Of a DNA stretch of 64,000 nucleotides, positions 54,919 to 63,887 are shown piece after piece. The position numbers and the translations under genes are program-made. The notes beneath the pieces were generated by a model, which saw only the letters and a program-made list of their open reading frames with translations, did not search any database and was not told the DNA's origin. The stretch's first letter is position 1, and each line of letters begins with the position of its first letter. Source of the DNA: CAZMNY01 sp964567745 (GTDB lineage Bacteria; Planctomycetota; Planctomycetia; Pirellulales; Pirellulaceae); assembly GCA_964567745.1 (NCBI GenBank), contig CAZMNY010000033.1:1-64000 (forward strand), read 5' to 3'.

Positions 54919-56790
54919 TCAGAGTTCGATTTCCGTCTCTTCCTGTTTCCAATTGTTGGCGAATCGGCCGCCGAAGAAGGCGATCATGCCGGTGATCATC
55001 AACATGATGAAGCACCACCCGCTAGCGCGATTGTCGGCATGGTAGGCAAATACCTGCAGGAACCGCACCACAGCGCCGGTCGGCGCGCTAAAAGAGAAAA
55101 CGCCAAGAGCGGCTGCATAGCAGGCGGACAGACCGACCATGAAGTAGGAAGCGATTTGTGCGGTGGACCAATCCGGCGCTTGCATGAGATAGCACGCATA
55201 GGCAAATTGCAGTCCGCAAACGGCCGTCAGCAAGAGCGACCAAGACTCAAGCCTCGCTTGCTCTGCGTAAAACAAGAAGACGCCGCCTTGAACCGCAGCA
55301 GGTGCCACTCCAAACAGCGCGGTTAACACCATGGCGGTGCCGAGTGTGTAGCAAGCCGAAATCCGATCGGCATCATGTTCGACGCCATAAATCACCGCCT
55401 CGCCTGACTGGACTGGCGGGGAATCTTGTAAGCTCGGCTTGTCGTCGTCCTCGTTGTCAGACGATCGCTTCCGTTTAGCCTGCTGAGGCGGGGCGATCGG
55501 CTCCGTCGCCGCGTTATCGACATGGCTCTCGGTAACGTTCTCGCTCTCGGTGACATTTTCGCGCGCGGGCGACGCCGTTGCCTGAGACTCTGCGGGCGAT
55601 GTTGCGCCACTCAGCGACTCGGCTCCTTTCAAAGGCGCTTCGCCAGCTGTTTCCGATTGCTCCTTCTCCTTCGCCCGCTGGCGCTTTCTCTTCTTTGATC
55701 TTGGGGGCTTGGCCGAGCGATCACGTTCCGCTCGCTTCACGGAGTCGGTGTCGCCGGTCTCTTCAAGCGGGGCCTGCGTTGACTCGTTCAATGTCTCGGA
55801 GGAACCGGTGTCAGGTTGTCCGACTGCCGGATCCGCCGAGGGCCTTTCTGTGTGGCCAACGCTCCGACGCTCGGACGACGATTCCGTTGGGCGGACTTCG
55901 TCAGCACGAGATTTCTTGTCGGCGCGTGAATCGACGCGAGGGCTCTTCTCGCAATGTTTCTGTTCGCGGGGCGCAGCAGAAGGTTCTTTTTCCGATGGTG
56001 AACTTGATTGCTCGGAACGTTCGTTTTGCCTCGCGACCTCCGAGGCTTCGACTGACTGATTGCGCGATGGATCAGACGATTCGGCAGGCGATTCGCCCAC
56101 ATCACCGCTGGGCCAGGCCGACATTGCGGCGTCAGTTAGCGCGGCTGCAGAAGTCGACTCCGTTTGCGGTTCGCCCTTCGACGCCGCGGCAACCTCAGCG
56201 ACCGGCACCGGATCGCTCGCGGCGGCTCGATCGACTTTGGCTTGAGGCGATTGGGGCGGACGAGTCTGCACGGGAGGACGCTGAATTGGCGGCGCTTCAA
56301 CCGCGCCGTCTTCGGCTTTTTCCGATGGGTCGCTCGAGCTGGCTCGTGTTATTTCCTCACTCGCGTTTTGCGGTTCCGATCGATGGTTGTTCTTGGCGAG
56401 TTTCTTTCGCTTTCCTGATTTGCGATTACGTTTCGAGCGTTCTGCTTTCGACTTCGAGGTCGACTCGCGATTGCTCAAGGCCTTCTCGGGTGACGAAGTC
56501 TTGGGTGCCGTCCCGTCAGCCAGCTCACCGCTTTGAGCGCCGGTGCTGGGCTGGGGAGGGTCTAGCTTGGGCGAGTCGACCTGAGGTTGGGCGAGTTGGA
56601 CTGGCGGTCGAATAACAGGGGGGGAATTGGGTGGCGTCGCGCCGCGATTGGCAGAGCCCGTTGTCGCGACTGACTCTTGCGATTCGAACTTGACTGGTTC
56701 ACCACACTTGGGGCACTTCACCGACGCCTTTGCCGCGCGATCGGAGACCACGATCACTCGCCCACAGGGGCATTTCGTCTTTCGGGGCAT
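54919..56790 (-). CDS. Zinc-ribbon, long disordered, four-helix membrane protein
   Basis: The 623-residue protein has a zinc ribbon at the N-terminus (Cys7, 9, 26, 29), then ~430 residues dominated by Ser, Pro, Glu, Lys and Ala with no predicted fold, and finally three to four membrane helices (~475-615). The middle contains basic KKRKRQRAKEKE and RNRKSGKRKKL runs that could bind nucleic acid or wall polymers. The topology would place the ribbon and disordered region on the cytoplasmic side. No family. It converges with the DUF11-repeat gene about 30 bp away. Confidence 0.75.
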   Translation of the reverse strand: MPRKTKCPCGRVIVVSDRAAKASVKCPKCGEPVKFESQESVATTGSANRGATPPNSPPVIRPPVQLAQPQVDSPKLDPPQPSTGAQSGELADGTAPKTSSPEKALSNRESTSKSKAERSKRNRKSGKRKKLAKNNHRSEPQNASEEITRASSSDPSEKAEDGAVEAPPIQRPPVQTRPPQSPQAKVDRAAASDPVPVAEVAAASKGEPQTESTSAAALTDAAMSAWPSGDVGESPAESSDPSRNQSVEASEVARQNERSEQSSSPSEKEPSAAPREQKHCEKSPRVDSRADKKSRADEVRPTESSSERRSVGHTERPSADPAVGQPDTGSSETLNESTQAPLEETGDTDSVKRAERDRSAKPPRSKKRKRQRAKEKEQSETAGEAPLKGAESLSGATSPAESQATASPARENVTESENVTESHVDNAATEPIAPPQQAKRKRSSDNEDDDKPSLQDSPPVQSGEAVIYGVEHDADRISACYTLGTAMVLTALFGVAPAAVQGGVFLFYAEQARLESWSLLLTAVCGLQFAYACYLMQAPDWSTAQIASYFMVGLSACYAAALGVFSFSAPTGAVVRFLQVFAYHADNRASGWCFIMLMITGMIAFFGGRFANNWKQEETEIEL

Positions 56791-56950
56791 TCGGCAACCT
56801 GCTCAGTCCCGGCAATGGCTAGAACGATGAGTCGCTAGCCAAACCGATTTTCAGATTTCACCAACCGTCGCAATGGGCGACGCCAGTCTGAATTCAGTTT
56901 GACTTCGAGTTGCCGAGGCGTCAAATGTCCGGTCTTGAAACGCCTGGCTG

Positions 56951-58285
56951 CTAGAGCGTGCTGGAAATCGAGAAACCCTGATTGGGGAAGATCCCGTAAA
57001 TGCCTTGCGTGAAGATCAGATTGATAAAATCGTCAGCAATTTGGATCGGCCGCTTGGGGATCAGAACGATGTCGGCATCCCGCAAAAAGAGTTCGTCTGA
57101 GGGGATGGGTTGCTTGCCCCAGATGGCGCCCTGCAAATCGAGCTTGGTTGCAATGAGCCGCCAATCTTCAGTTCGTCGGAAGATGATGATCTGTCGAAGG
57201 TTGCCGCCAATGTTGGCACCGCCCGCCTGCGAGATCGCCATCATGGCGGTTGTCGGACGGTCGAGCGGGATGCGTTGCGGCGTGGTGACTTCGCCCAAAA
57301 CGTATGCGAACGTCGGGGCCTTCAAGCGAAGGTCGGGCGTGACATCCATTCCATCGACAAGCTCTCGGTAACGCTCGTTCACTTCGCGCCGCAGTTCTTC
57401 GATCGTGAGTCCTTGGGCCGGCACGAGGCTGATGCCCGGTAAGGAAACAGTCCCATCAGGCATGATACGCCGGCGAACGCCCAAGCCGCCGATGTCGGCG
57501 GACGCCCTTGCATCGACCGCGGATCGCAAGTCTTCGAGACGCGAGCCCATTAGCGTCGGCGTGACTGTGATCGACGGCTCGACGTAGAATTCTGTGTACC
57601 TCTTCTCAAGATCTTTCCGCAGCTCAACGACCGTTCGATCGGCAGCAAGTATCGAGCCAACGTAGGGCAGCACAATCATCCCGTCGGGGGCGATCGTGAT
57701 CGTGCGATCTAGATCCTTGTCCACGGCTGATTCCACTCGAATCTGATCGTTCACGTTGAGCTTGTATTCCGGTCCAACTTGACGCGCAATTCGATACGTG
57801 AAATTCATTTGGTCGTCAACGCGCAGCCGATAGGCTGGAACGTGAGCAGTTCGATGAGGGCCGATGTACCCTCCGTGCGCGAACACACTCTGCCAGGCCA
57901 CAGGTCCTCGATTCTCCCAACTCGGCTCAGGCGCGCAGGGATTCGTCGATTCGGTAACTCCGCATTTGTACGGGTCGAAGGGCCGAGCGCCGGCGGCAGG
58001 CAACGCCGCGACTGGCGTATCGTGATGTCGGACTCCGAGCAGCGGCGGCAACGGACGCTCATAAACGACGGGTGAGCGCGCCATCATGTTGTGTTGCGCG
58101 GTGACGTGAGAAGGATCGCCGCAGGAAGCGCAGCGGCCGCGGCCCTGAGCCTGTGACTGGGTGACCTGGCCACTGCTGATCGTCAGCCCCGCAATGAACA
58201 GGAGCGCTGAGCCGCAAAGCGCTGCGCAAAATCCTCGTACATGCGATCTTGGTCCAGGCGTGGTCGAACTTCGCGTGGCGGACAT
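56951..58285 (-). CDS. Polysaccharide export (Wza-like) protein
   Basis: The 444-residue exported protein (signal peptide ~15-45 after the ATG at 58285, TTTTGGAGT upstream) has the poly-export domain YKLNVNDQIRVESAVDKDLDRTITIAPDGMIVLPYVGSILAADRTVVELRKDLEKRYTEF and two SLBB-like parts, the second with SLPGISLVPAQGLTIEELRREVNERY and FAYVLGEVTTPQRIPLDRPTTAMMAISQAGG. Wza-type proteins form the outer-membrane portal for exopolysaccharide. The Cys-rich mature N-terminus (GRCASCG) is unusual. No polymerase or kinase partner is adjacent. Confidence 0.9.
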   Translation of the reverse strand: MSATRSSTTPGPRSHVRGFCAALCGSALLFIAGLTISSGQVTQSQAQGRGRCASCGDPSHVTAQHNMMARSPVVYERPLPPLLGVRHHDTPVAALPAAGARPFDPYKCGVTESTNPCAPEPSWENRGPVAWQSVFAHGGYIGPHRTAHVPAYRLRVDDQMNFTYRIARQVGPEYKLNVNDQIRVESAVDKDLDRTITIAPDGMIVLPYVGSILAADRTVVELRKDLEKRYTEFYVEPSITVTPTLMGSRLEDLRSAVDARASADIGGLGVRRRIMPDGTVSLPGISLVPAQGLTIEELRREVNERYRELVDGMDVTPDLRLKAPTFAYVLGEVTTPQRIPLDRPTTAMMAISQAGGANIGGNLRQIIIFRRTEDWRLIATKLDLQGAIWGKQPIPSDELFLRDADIVLIPKRPIQIADDFINLIFTQGIYGIFPNQGFSISSTL

Positions 58286-58431
58286 AAGCGTGACTCCAAA
58301 ACTCATTCACTCAGGCGAGCGTTGTTGGTGATCGGTGCGTGGTTGCTCGGCTCCTGCCTATTAACGAAAGCCGGAAGGGCTCGTTGATCTTCTCCGCATG
58401 AACGGGCTGAGGTCTCTGGGGTGCAAACTGG

Positions 58432-59940
58432 TTAATTCGAACGAGGTTGGCGCCAAGGCGATGATCGAGTCGGAGCGGCAGCGGTCGACACGGTGTTTTG
58501 ATTGCCGGCAGGGCGGGCATTGCGGCCGACGGCAAGCGGCGGCGCGGCTGCCGGTCCCCGCGGCGCCGGACTGTGCGCCGGAGCCATTTGCGCAAAATCC
58601 CGAGGACTCAGCCAAGTCACAACTTGGTTGAGGTCACTCGAAGCCCGTTGAGGCGCCGAGGAATATCGCCGTGAAGCCATTTGCTGAGCTTGTGCTAACG
58701 CCAGTTGGGCGAATTGATGTTCCGCCATATGCGTATGGACCTTGGACAGGTTCACCCATGCTTCCACAGTTGGCCGCACCTGAACACTCTGCAACAAGAG
58801 CTGTTTCGCTGTCTGCCACTGGCCGTGCTTCGCAAGCATCACGCCCAACTCATTGGCGGCCAAGTGGTGCTTGGGTTCAACGGTAATGGCCGCCTGATGG
58901 AACGCCATCGCAATTGGCGCATTCAAACTTCGACCGTCGCGCGAATCGGCCTCTGACTTATGAAGCTTGCCCAAGAGAAAGTAGGCGTCAGCCCCGATTG
59001 GGGCGTCTCGCATCGCAACGGCCAGCTGTTCTTGGGCGTATTCGAAGTACATTTCCATGGCTGTGCGCAGTCGCACGTTGCTGCAGTCGACTTGTTGCAA
59101 GACCGGCGTCTCGTGCGCTAAAACGAGGTTGGTTACCGTGACCTGTCGACGTCTCATCTGCATCGCGTGAAACTCGCCAGCTTCATCAAAGGCAACGAGC
59201 GCGCGGTCCAACGCGAGACGACGCTGACCGTCGTCGGCCGAGTCCAATGTGTCGGCAATCACGTTGAGTGCGGTGCGAAACTCACTTTCGGCGCTATGAT
59301 ACGCTTGCTTCTCCGCTAGTCGCTTGCCTCGTTCCATTAACGCCAAAGCTTGCTGCGCCGCGGCTTGCAATTGTTCTGTCGTCAATGGTCGAGGAGGCAG
59401 CCGCCTGAGCGCTTCACTCGCCGACTGTCGCGCCGTGTCGACCCGCCCGCCTTCCTGGCTCGTCGGCGCGCCATGTGGGACGACGTCGTCTGGTCGAATG
59501 GGATCGTCACTCGCAAGGTTGTCACTGAGTGAAGGAACGACCTGTGTTTGAGATGCAAACGCGGGAGCGATCGGGGCCGTCTCCGCAGCCAGCTCGCCCG
59601 CGACGGCAGAGCCGGTCTGCAGGGCGTCGGTGTGCAGCGCCTCGTTCGAGATGATTTCGTCGTCCCGTCTCTGTGCGGGCGTCTCGGCCAAGAAACTCGA
59701 AATCGGAATCTTGATCGGCTCGGACAGGATCGGCAGGTCGATTCGAGGATAGTGGAGTTGCGTTTTGGCTTGCCCAGTCTGGGCGGAGGCGGCGGGTGTT
59801 TCCCGTGCATCGAGATCAACTCGCGGCGATGGTTGCGAGTCGAGAGGCGAATCGGCGCCAGGGCGAGTTGATACGTAGAACAGCCCGGCAACAATCAGGG
59901 CGGCGGGGAGCAGGTACGCAGCTCGGGGCGAAGCTTCCAT
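58432..59940 (-). CDS. Membrane-anchored TPR-like protein
   Basis: The 502-residue protein starts at ATG 59940 with an anchor helix (~7-22). Residues ~25-190 are disordered (Pro/Ser/Ala-rich). From ~200 to 420 it has helical repeats of the TPR type (LMERGKRLAEKQAYHSAESEFRTALNVI; VEPKHHLAANELGVMLAKHGQWQTAKQLLLQSVQVRPTVEAWVNLSKVH). The C-terminal ~80 residues are Ala/Pro/Ser-rich. The frame upstream (to 60159) is open but not protein-like. It follows the metallopeptidase-like gene on the same strand. Function: scaffold, unknown. Confidence 0.78.
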   Translation of the reverse strand: MEASPRAAYLLPAALIVAGLFYVSTRPGADSPLDSQPSPRVDLDARETPAASAQTGQAKTQLHYPRIDLPILSEPIKIPISSFLAETPAQRRDDEIISNEALHTDALQTGSAVAGELAAETAPIAPAFASQTQVVPSLSDNLASDDPIRPDDVVPHGAPTSQEGGRVDTARQSASEALRRLPPRPLTTEQLQAAAQQALALMERGKRLAEKQAYHSAESEFRTALNVIADTLDSADDGQRRLALDRALVAFDEAGEFHAMQMRRRQVTVTNLVLAHETPVLQQVDCSNVRLRTAMEMYFEYAQEQLAVAMRDAPIGADAYFLLGKLHKSEADSRDGRSLNAPIAMAFHQAAITVEPKHHLAANELGVMLAKHGQWQTAKQLLLQSVQVRPTVEAWVNLSKVHTHMAEHQFAQLALAQAQQMASRRYSSAPQRASSDLNQVVTWLSPRDFAQMAPAHSPAPRGPAAAPPLAVGRNARPAGNQNTVSTAAAPTRSSPWRQPRSN

Positions 59941-60201
59941 CGAAGTCCATTCCGTGATTCGACAATCGCTGCGAAAACACTCCTTTACCGCGATGCAGCA
60001 TTCGCGGACCAAAGGAGCATCGACGAAGGCGAGGTCGCTGAGACAGGCGAAATGGGCGGTGTCGCGCGATGCACCGACGAGCCGTCGGGCCAGACGACAC
60101 AGCCACCACGAACGGAACGGCTCGACCCTCACATTCCGACCGATAGCGCCAATCGTCAAATCTCGGCAACTCGATCGGTTCCACCCCTTCGGCGTAACGG
60201 G

Positions 60202-60852
60202 CTAGCCGGTCTTGCCAAGCGGAATGAGGCGAGGTCGGCGGATCATGGTCCCGGTGACTCGCCCGAACGTCGACTGCAATTGGGCGAAATTGAGTCGCAA
60301 GAAGGCGTAGAGGTGCTCTGGAGGGTCCAAGGCCAACCAACGTTTCGCCATGACCTGCATTTCGGCGTCGTAGTCTTTTTGCGACGACGAATGGGCGTAA
60401 CATCGTCCGGAGAACCGGCGAATGTCGCCATCGAAGTGGGGGCTGACATGCCACAATTCATGGACGATGGTGATCAGCTTTTCGCCCAAGTCGACTTCCA
60501 TGAAACGAGGCAGATAGAACGTCAATATGTAAAGGAGCTCCTCGCCGCGAGCGTCCAAGACTCGCTCGACGCCATACGGCTTGCCGTTGACTTGGCCCTC
60601 GCGCCGGCCGTCCTCGAACCGCAACGGGGTCAGGGAGGCGTAGAGTCCGTGGGCGACAGGGTGCCGAGTTTGAGCGACCGCGACCGCCACCTTTGGCATT
60701 TGGATGTGCTGGAGTTCCGGCAGGCGACGAGCCATGTCGACGCAGAGACGCCGCATGTGCCGTGAAAAATCAAATCCAGAGGGAGGCGTTTCGCCGCGAG
60801 CCAATCGAGGCTCGCGTGATTCAGTTCGACTTGACCGTCCTGGCTTCTTCAT
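60202..60852 (-). CDS. Putative zinc metallopeptidase (phage metallopeptidase-like)
   Basis: The ~216-residue cytosolic protein has an HExxH zinc motif, VHELWHVSPHFDGDIRRFSGR, which with the following Asp/His resembles the putative phage metallopeptidase family. Earlier it has RLPELQHIQMPKVAVAVAQTR and YFLPRFMEVDLGEKLITI. The start is decided by the AGGAAGG site just before the ATG at 60852 (MKKPGRSSR); longer forms start at 60873 or 60930. Peptidase activity is inference; the family has no proven substrate that I know. Confidence 0.78.
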   Translation of the reverse strand: MKKPGRSSRTESREPRLARGETPPSGFDFSRHMRRLCVDMARRLPELQHIQMPKVAVAVAQTRHPVAHGLYASLTPLRFEDGRREGQVNGKPYGVERVLDARGEELLYILTFYLPRFMEVDLGEKLITIVHELWHVSPHFDGDIRRFSGRCYAHSSSQKDYDAEMQVMAKRWLALDPPEHLYAFLRLNFAQLQSTFGRVTGTMIRRPRLIPLGKTG

Positions 60853-61011
60853 CGCACCCTTCCTGAGCACCATGAACTTCGAACTCAATTCTCGGGGGCG
60901 ACTATGAATCGGCTGGAGCATCGTGCTCATTCACCGCTTCAAGAATCGCTCGACCGCTGGAACGGCCTGGAACTCCCATACGATCCGGCTCATCAAACCA
61001 GCTCGTCGAGC

Positions 61012-61728
61012 CTAGCTGGATTCTTCGTCGCTATCTGTGTCGGCGTCATCGCCGCTGGCAACTTCATCCGTGGACTCATCCGATTCCACCACATCTTCTG
61101 CTTCATCAACGACATCTTCATCGACAGCATCTTCGTCGACAGCATCTTCGTCGACAGCATCTTCGTCCGCCGCAAACGCGGGCCGCTCACTCGATTCCGA
61201 AAGTCGGTCGTGGACGCCGACAAACTCGAGGATCGCTTGATGTCCGGCGTCGCCCAACCGTCGCTCGGCAATACGGAGAACACGCGTGTATCCGCCGGGT
61301 CGGTCTGCAAAGCGGGGCGCGATATCGTCAAACAAGATGCGAACAGCCGCTTTGTCGCCCAGCAATTGCAGCGTTTTTCGGCGAGCAGCCAGAACGGGTG
61401 CAATCGCTTGATTCCACTGTTGCCATTGCTCGCTTTTTCGCCACGCCTTCCAATCGTCGCTACCGCGTTCAGCGTCGCTTTCGAAGCCTCTGGCTTCATC
61501 CGAATTCTTCAACGAACGCCTGGCGATCGTGATGCACTTTTCGACGAGGCGACGGACTTCCTTTGCCTTTTCAACGGTTGTGACAATGCGTCCTTTCACT
61601 TTAGGCGCGTTGTCATCGTATTCGGCATCTCGCTCTGTGAGGAACAAGCTGCTGGCAAGGTTTCGCCGCATAGCCAATCGATGGCTGCTTGAGCGTCCCA
61701 ATCGTCGACCGCGTTTTCGATGTCGCAT
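61012..61728 (-). CDS. rplQ: 50S ribosomal protein L17 with insert and acidic tail
   Basis: The N-terminus MRHRKRGRRLGRSSSHR and the following KVKGRIVTTVEKAKEVRRLVEK are standard L17. Compared with the ~120-130-residue norm this one has 238: an insert at ~74-112 (Trp/Glu/Ala-rich) within the fold, the normal continuation RILFDDIAPRFADRPGGYTRVLRIAERRLGDAG, and a C-terminal ~60-residue tail with repeated DEDAV units (Asp/Glu-rich). The tail is encoded by a 15-bp tandem repeat. It is the last gene of the rpmJ-rpsM-rpsK-rpoA-rplQ series. Binds 23S rRNA. Confidence 0.93.
   Translation of the reverse strand: MRHRKRGRRLGRSSSHRLAMRRNLASSLFLTERDAEYDDNAPKVKGRIVTTVEKAKEVRRLVEKCITIARRSLKNSDEARGFESDAERGSDDWKAWRKSEQWQQWNQAIAPVLAARRKTLQLLGDKAAVRILFDDIAPRFADRPGGYTRVLRIAERRLGDAGHQAILEFVGVHDRLSESSERPAFAADEDAVDEDAVDEDAVDEDVVDEAEDVVESDESTDEVASGDDADTDSDEESS
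61123..61167. repeat. 15-bp tandem repeat in rplQ tail
   Basis: Three identical copies of GACAGCATCTTCGTC (plus strand) in frame, coding for the DEDAV units of the L17 tail on the minus strand. Confidence 0.9.
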
Positions 61729-61785
61729 GGCTGCACGTGCTACTTGGTTACTTTGTGGAATTCGAAAGAGTTGGGGAGCGTAACA

Positions 61786-62778
61786 TTAACGCACGGTGGG
61801 GGCGGGTGGAACTCGCATACCCAAGTGAAGGCCCAACTCGGCCAGTTTCTCGCGAACCTCGGTCAACGTGGTCTCGCCAAAGTTCCGTACTTCCATGAGT
61901 TGATCTTCGGTGCGTTCGACCAGATCACGAACGGTATTAATGTCTTCGGTCTCAAGGCAATTGCCAGCTCGAACTGAAAGCCGCAATTCGGCCAAACTCA
62001 TGTTGAGTTTCTGATCGAGCACGACGTCGCCAGCACCCGACGGCGGCTTTGCGGACGAATGGACTCGTTGACCGAGTTCTGAGTATTGCACAAACGGGTT
62101 GAGGTGTTTGCGGAGAATCTTGGCCGATTCGACCAACGCCATTTCGGGCGTGATCGAACCATCTGTCCAGATTTCCAGCGTCAGCTTGTCGTAGTTGGTC
62201 TTTTGACCAACACGAGTCGCCTCGGTGTTGAATCGGACGCGAGTGACGGGGCTGTAGACGGCGTCGATCGGAATAATTCCGATCTCGTGATCGCCCGTGC
62301 TGTGCTCGGTCGCGGGAACATATCCGCGGCCGTTCTCAACAACCATTTCCATCAGGAATGACGTATCTTCGTTGAGCGTCGCGATGACGTGATCGCTGTT
62401 GATCACGGCGACATCGGCATCGCCATTGACGTCCGCGCCGGTGATCGGGCCAGCTTCGGTCTTCTCGACCGTAATCACCTTCGTTTGCTCGGTAAAGTTC
62501 TTCACGACGAGCGACTTGACGTTGAGCACGATATCGGTGGCGTCTTCGACAACGCCCGGGATCGTGGTGAACTCGTGCTGAGCGCCGCGAATCTTGATTT
62601 GAGTCACCGCGCTGCCTTCGAGGCTCGAAAGCAGGATTCGCCGCAAGCTATTGCCCACGGTGGTTCCAAATCCTCGCTCAAACGGCTCGGCAGTAAATTT
62701 GCCGTAGCAATCGGTAAGGGACGCCTGTTCGCATTCGACCAAGCTTGGTAGTTCCAGACCTCGCCATCGGATGTGCAT
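61786..62778 (-). CDS. rpoA: DNA-directed RNA polymerase subunit alpha
   Basis: The 330-residue protein is the alpha subunit: N-terminal assembly domain with YGKFTAEPFERGFGTTVGNSLRRILLSSLEGSAVT and the dimer elements (EDATDIVLNVKSL), and a C-terminal domain with LRLSVRAGNCLETEDINTVRDLV and LGLHLGMRVPP that binds DNA and activators. Length and order are normal. It follows rpsK with a 94-bp gap (62779-62872) where rpsD would normally lie. Part of the ribosomal/RNA polymerase operon. Confidence 0.98.
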   Translation of the reverse strand: MHIRWRGLELPSLVECEQASLTDCYGKFTAEPFERGFGTTVGNSLRRILLSSLEGSAVTQIKIRGAQHEFTTIPGVVEDATDIVLNVKSLVVKNFTEQTKVITVEKTEAGPITGADVNGDADVAVINSDHVIATLNEDTSFLMEMVVENGRGYVPATEHSTGDHEIGIIPIDAVYSPVTRVRFNTEATRVGQKTNYDKLTLEIWTDGSITPEMALVESAKILRKHLNPFVQYSELGQRVHSSAKPPSGAGDVVLDQKLNMSLAELRLSVRAGNCLETEDINTVRDLVERTEDQLMEVRNFGETTLTEVREKLAELGLHLGMRVPPAPTVR

Positions 62779-62872
62779 CTTCGTCTCCGTTGGACCTTTG
62801 GTGTCGGCGTAACCTCAATCGTTGACTCGCGTCGCGAATGAGGCATTGCGGGAGTATGAGAAAGGGCGTCGA

Positions 62873-63253
62873 CTAAACGCGTCGTTTTTTCCGCGGACGG
62901 CAGCCGTTGTGCGGAATGGGAGTGCAATCTTCGATCAACTTAACGTTGATGCCAGCTGACTGGATCGCCGTGATGGCGCTCTCGCGTCCGGACCCTGGTC
63001 CTTTGACGCGAACCTCAACTTCACGGACGCCGAACTTGGCAGCTTTTTCTGCTGCTTGTTGTGCGGCGCATTGTCCGGCGAACGGAGTGCTTTTGCGGCT
63101 GCCTTTGAACCCGGAGGTTCCGGCGCTGGCCCAGCAAAGCATGTCGCCTTTCGTGTCCGTAATGGAGACGATCGTGTTGTTGAAAGTCGCCTTGATGTGG
63201 GCAACGGCAACCGTCACGTTTCGTCGCTGGCGGCGTTTTTTGGTCTTCGCCAC
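62873..63253 (-). CDS. rpsK: 30S ribosomal protein S11
   Basis: The 126-residue S11 carries the family core: VAVAHIKATFNNTIVSITDTKGDMLCWASAGTSGFKGSRKSTPFAGQ, AAEKAAKFGVREVEVRVKGPGSGRESAI and the ending DCTPIPHNGCRPRKKRRV. It binds the 30S platform near S18 and S21. Its N-terminal MAKTKKRRQRRNV is typical. Genes run rpmJ, rpsM, rpsK on the minus strand toward rpoA. Confidence 0.98.
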   Translation of the reverse strand: MAKTKKRRQRRNVTVAVAHIKATFNNTIVSITDTKGDMLCWASAGTSGFKGSRKSTPFAGQCAAQQAAEKAAKFGVREVEVRVKGPGSGRESAITAIQSAGINVKLIEDCTPIPHNGCRPRKKRRV

Positions 63254-63339
63254 GGGTGTCTACTCCTGCTTTACTAAAAAACTCGAATCCAAAACGGGGC
63301 GGGTTTATCGGGTGCTTTCGGATGATCCGAAGAAGCAGA

Positions 63340-63720
63340 CTATCGAAGATCCTTGACGCCCTTCTTTCCTGCAACCGTTTTCTTAGGACCCTTGCGAGTC
63401 CGAGCATTTGTCCGAGTACGTTGTCCGCGGACTGGCAATCCTTGGCGGTGCCGGATTCCGCGGTAGCACTTAATATCTCGCAACCTGGAAATGCTTTGGG
63501 TCAACTGGCGACGGAGCTGGCCTTCCACGACATAGTCTTCCATGCCAGCGGCCAGCCGAGCCAATTCATCCTCAGCCAAGTCACGTGCTTTCTTTTCCAA
63601 CTCAATGCCGGTCTTACGACACAACTCACGAGCGGCCTTGGGCCCGATGCCGTAGAGGTACGTCAACGAGACGACAATTGCCTTTTCGTTCGGTATATCA
63701 ACACCCATCAAACGCGGCAT
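63340..63720 (-). CDS. rpsM: 30S ribosomal protein S13
   Basis: The 126-residue protein is S13, starting MPRLMGVDIPNEKAIVVSLTYLYGIGPKAARELC and ending with the basic tail RGQRTRTNARTRKGPKKTVAGKKG, which touches the P-site tRNA. It binds the 30S head. Gap to rpsK is ~85 bp. No unusual residues. Confidence 0.98.
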   Translation of the reverse strand: MPRLMGVDIPNEKAIVVSLTYLYGIGPKAARELCRKTGIELEKKARDLAEDELARLAAGMEDYVVEGQLRRQLTQSISRLRDIKCYRGIRHRQGLPVRGQRTRTNARTRKGPKKTVAGKKGVKDLR

Positions 63721-63887
63721 AACTTCAAACTCCTAAACACAACCGTCGATTCCGACCGTGTTGTATGTCTCTATGGCGATCCCGAGGATCGTAGGCAACT
63801 GTCGAATCAAACGACGGTCGACGTAAAAATCAAGGGAGGTAAAGCGGGCTCGACGCCCCTTTGAAACTCAAAACAAGCTCAGACAAA

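Noticed and set aside
60904..61692. A 262-residue plus-strand frame with IFVDSIFVDS repeats
   Set aside because: It is antisense to rplQ; the repeat is the complement of the acidic L17 tail repeat.
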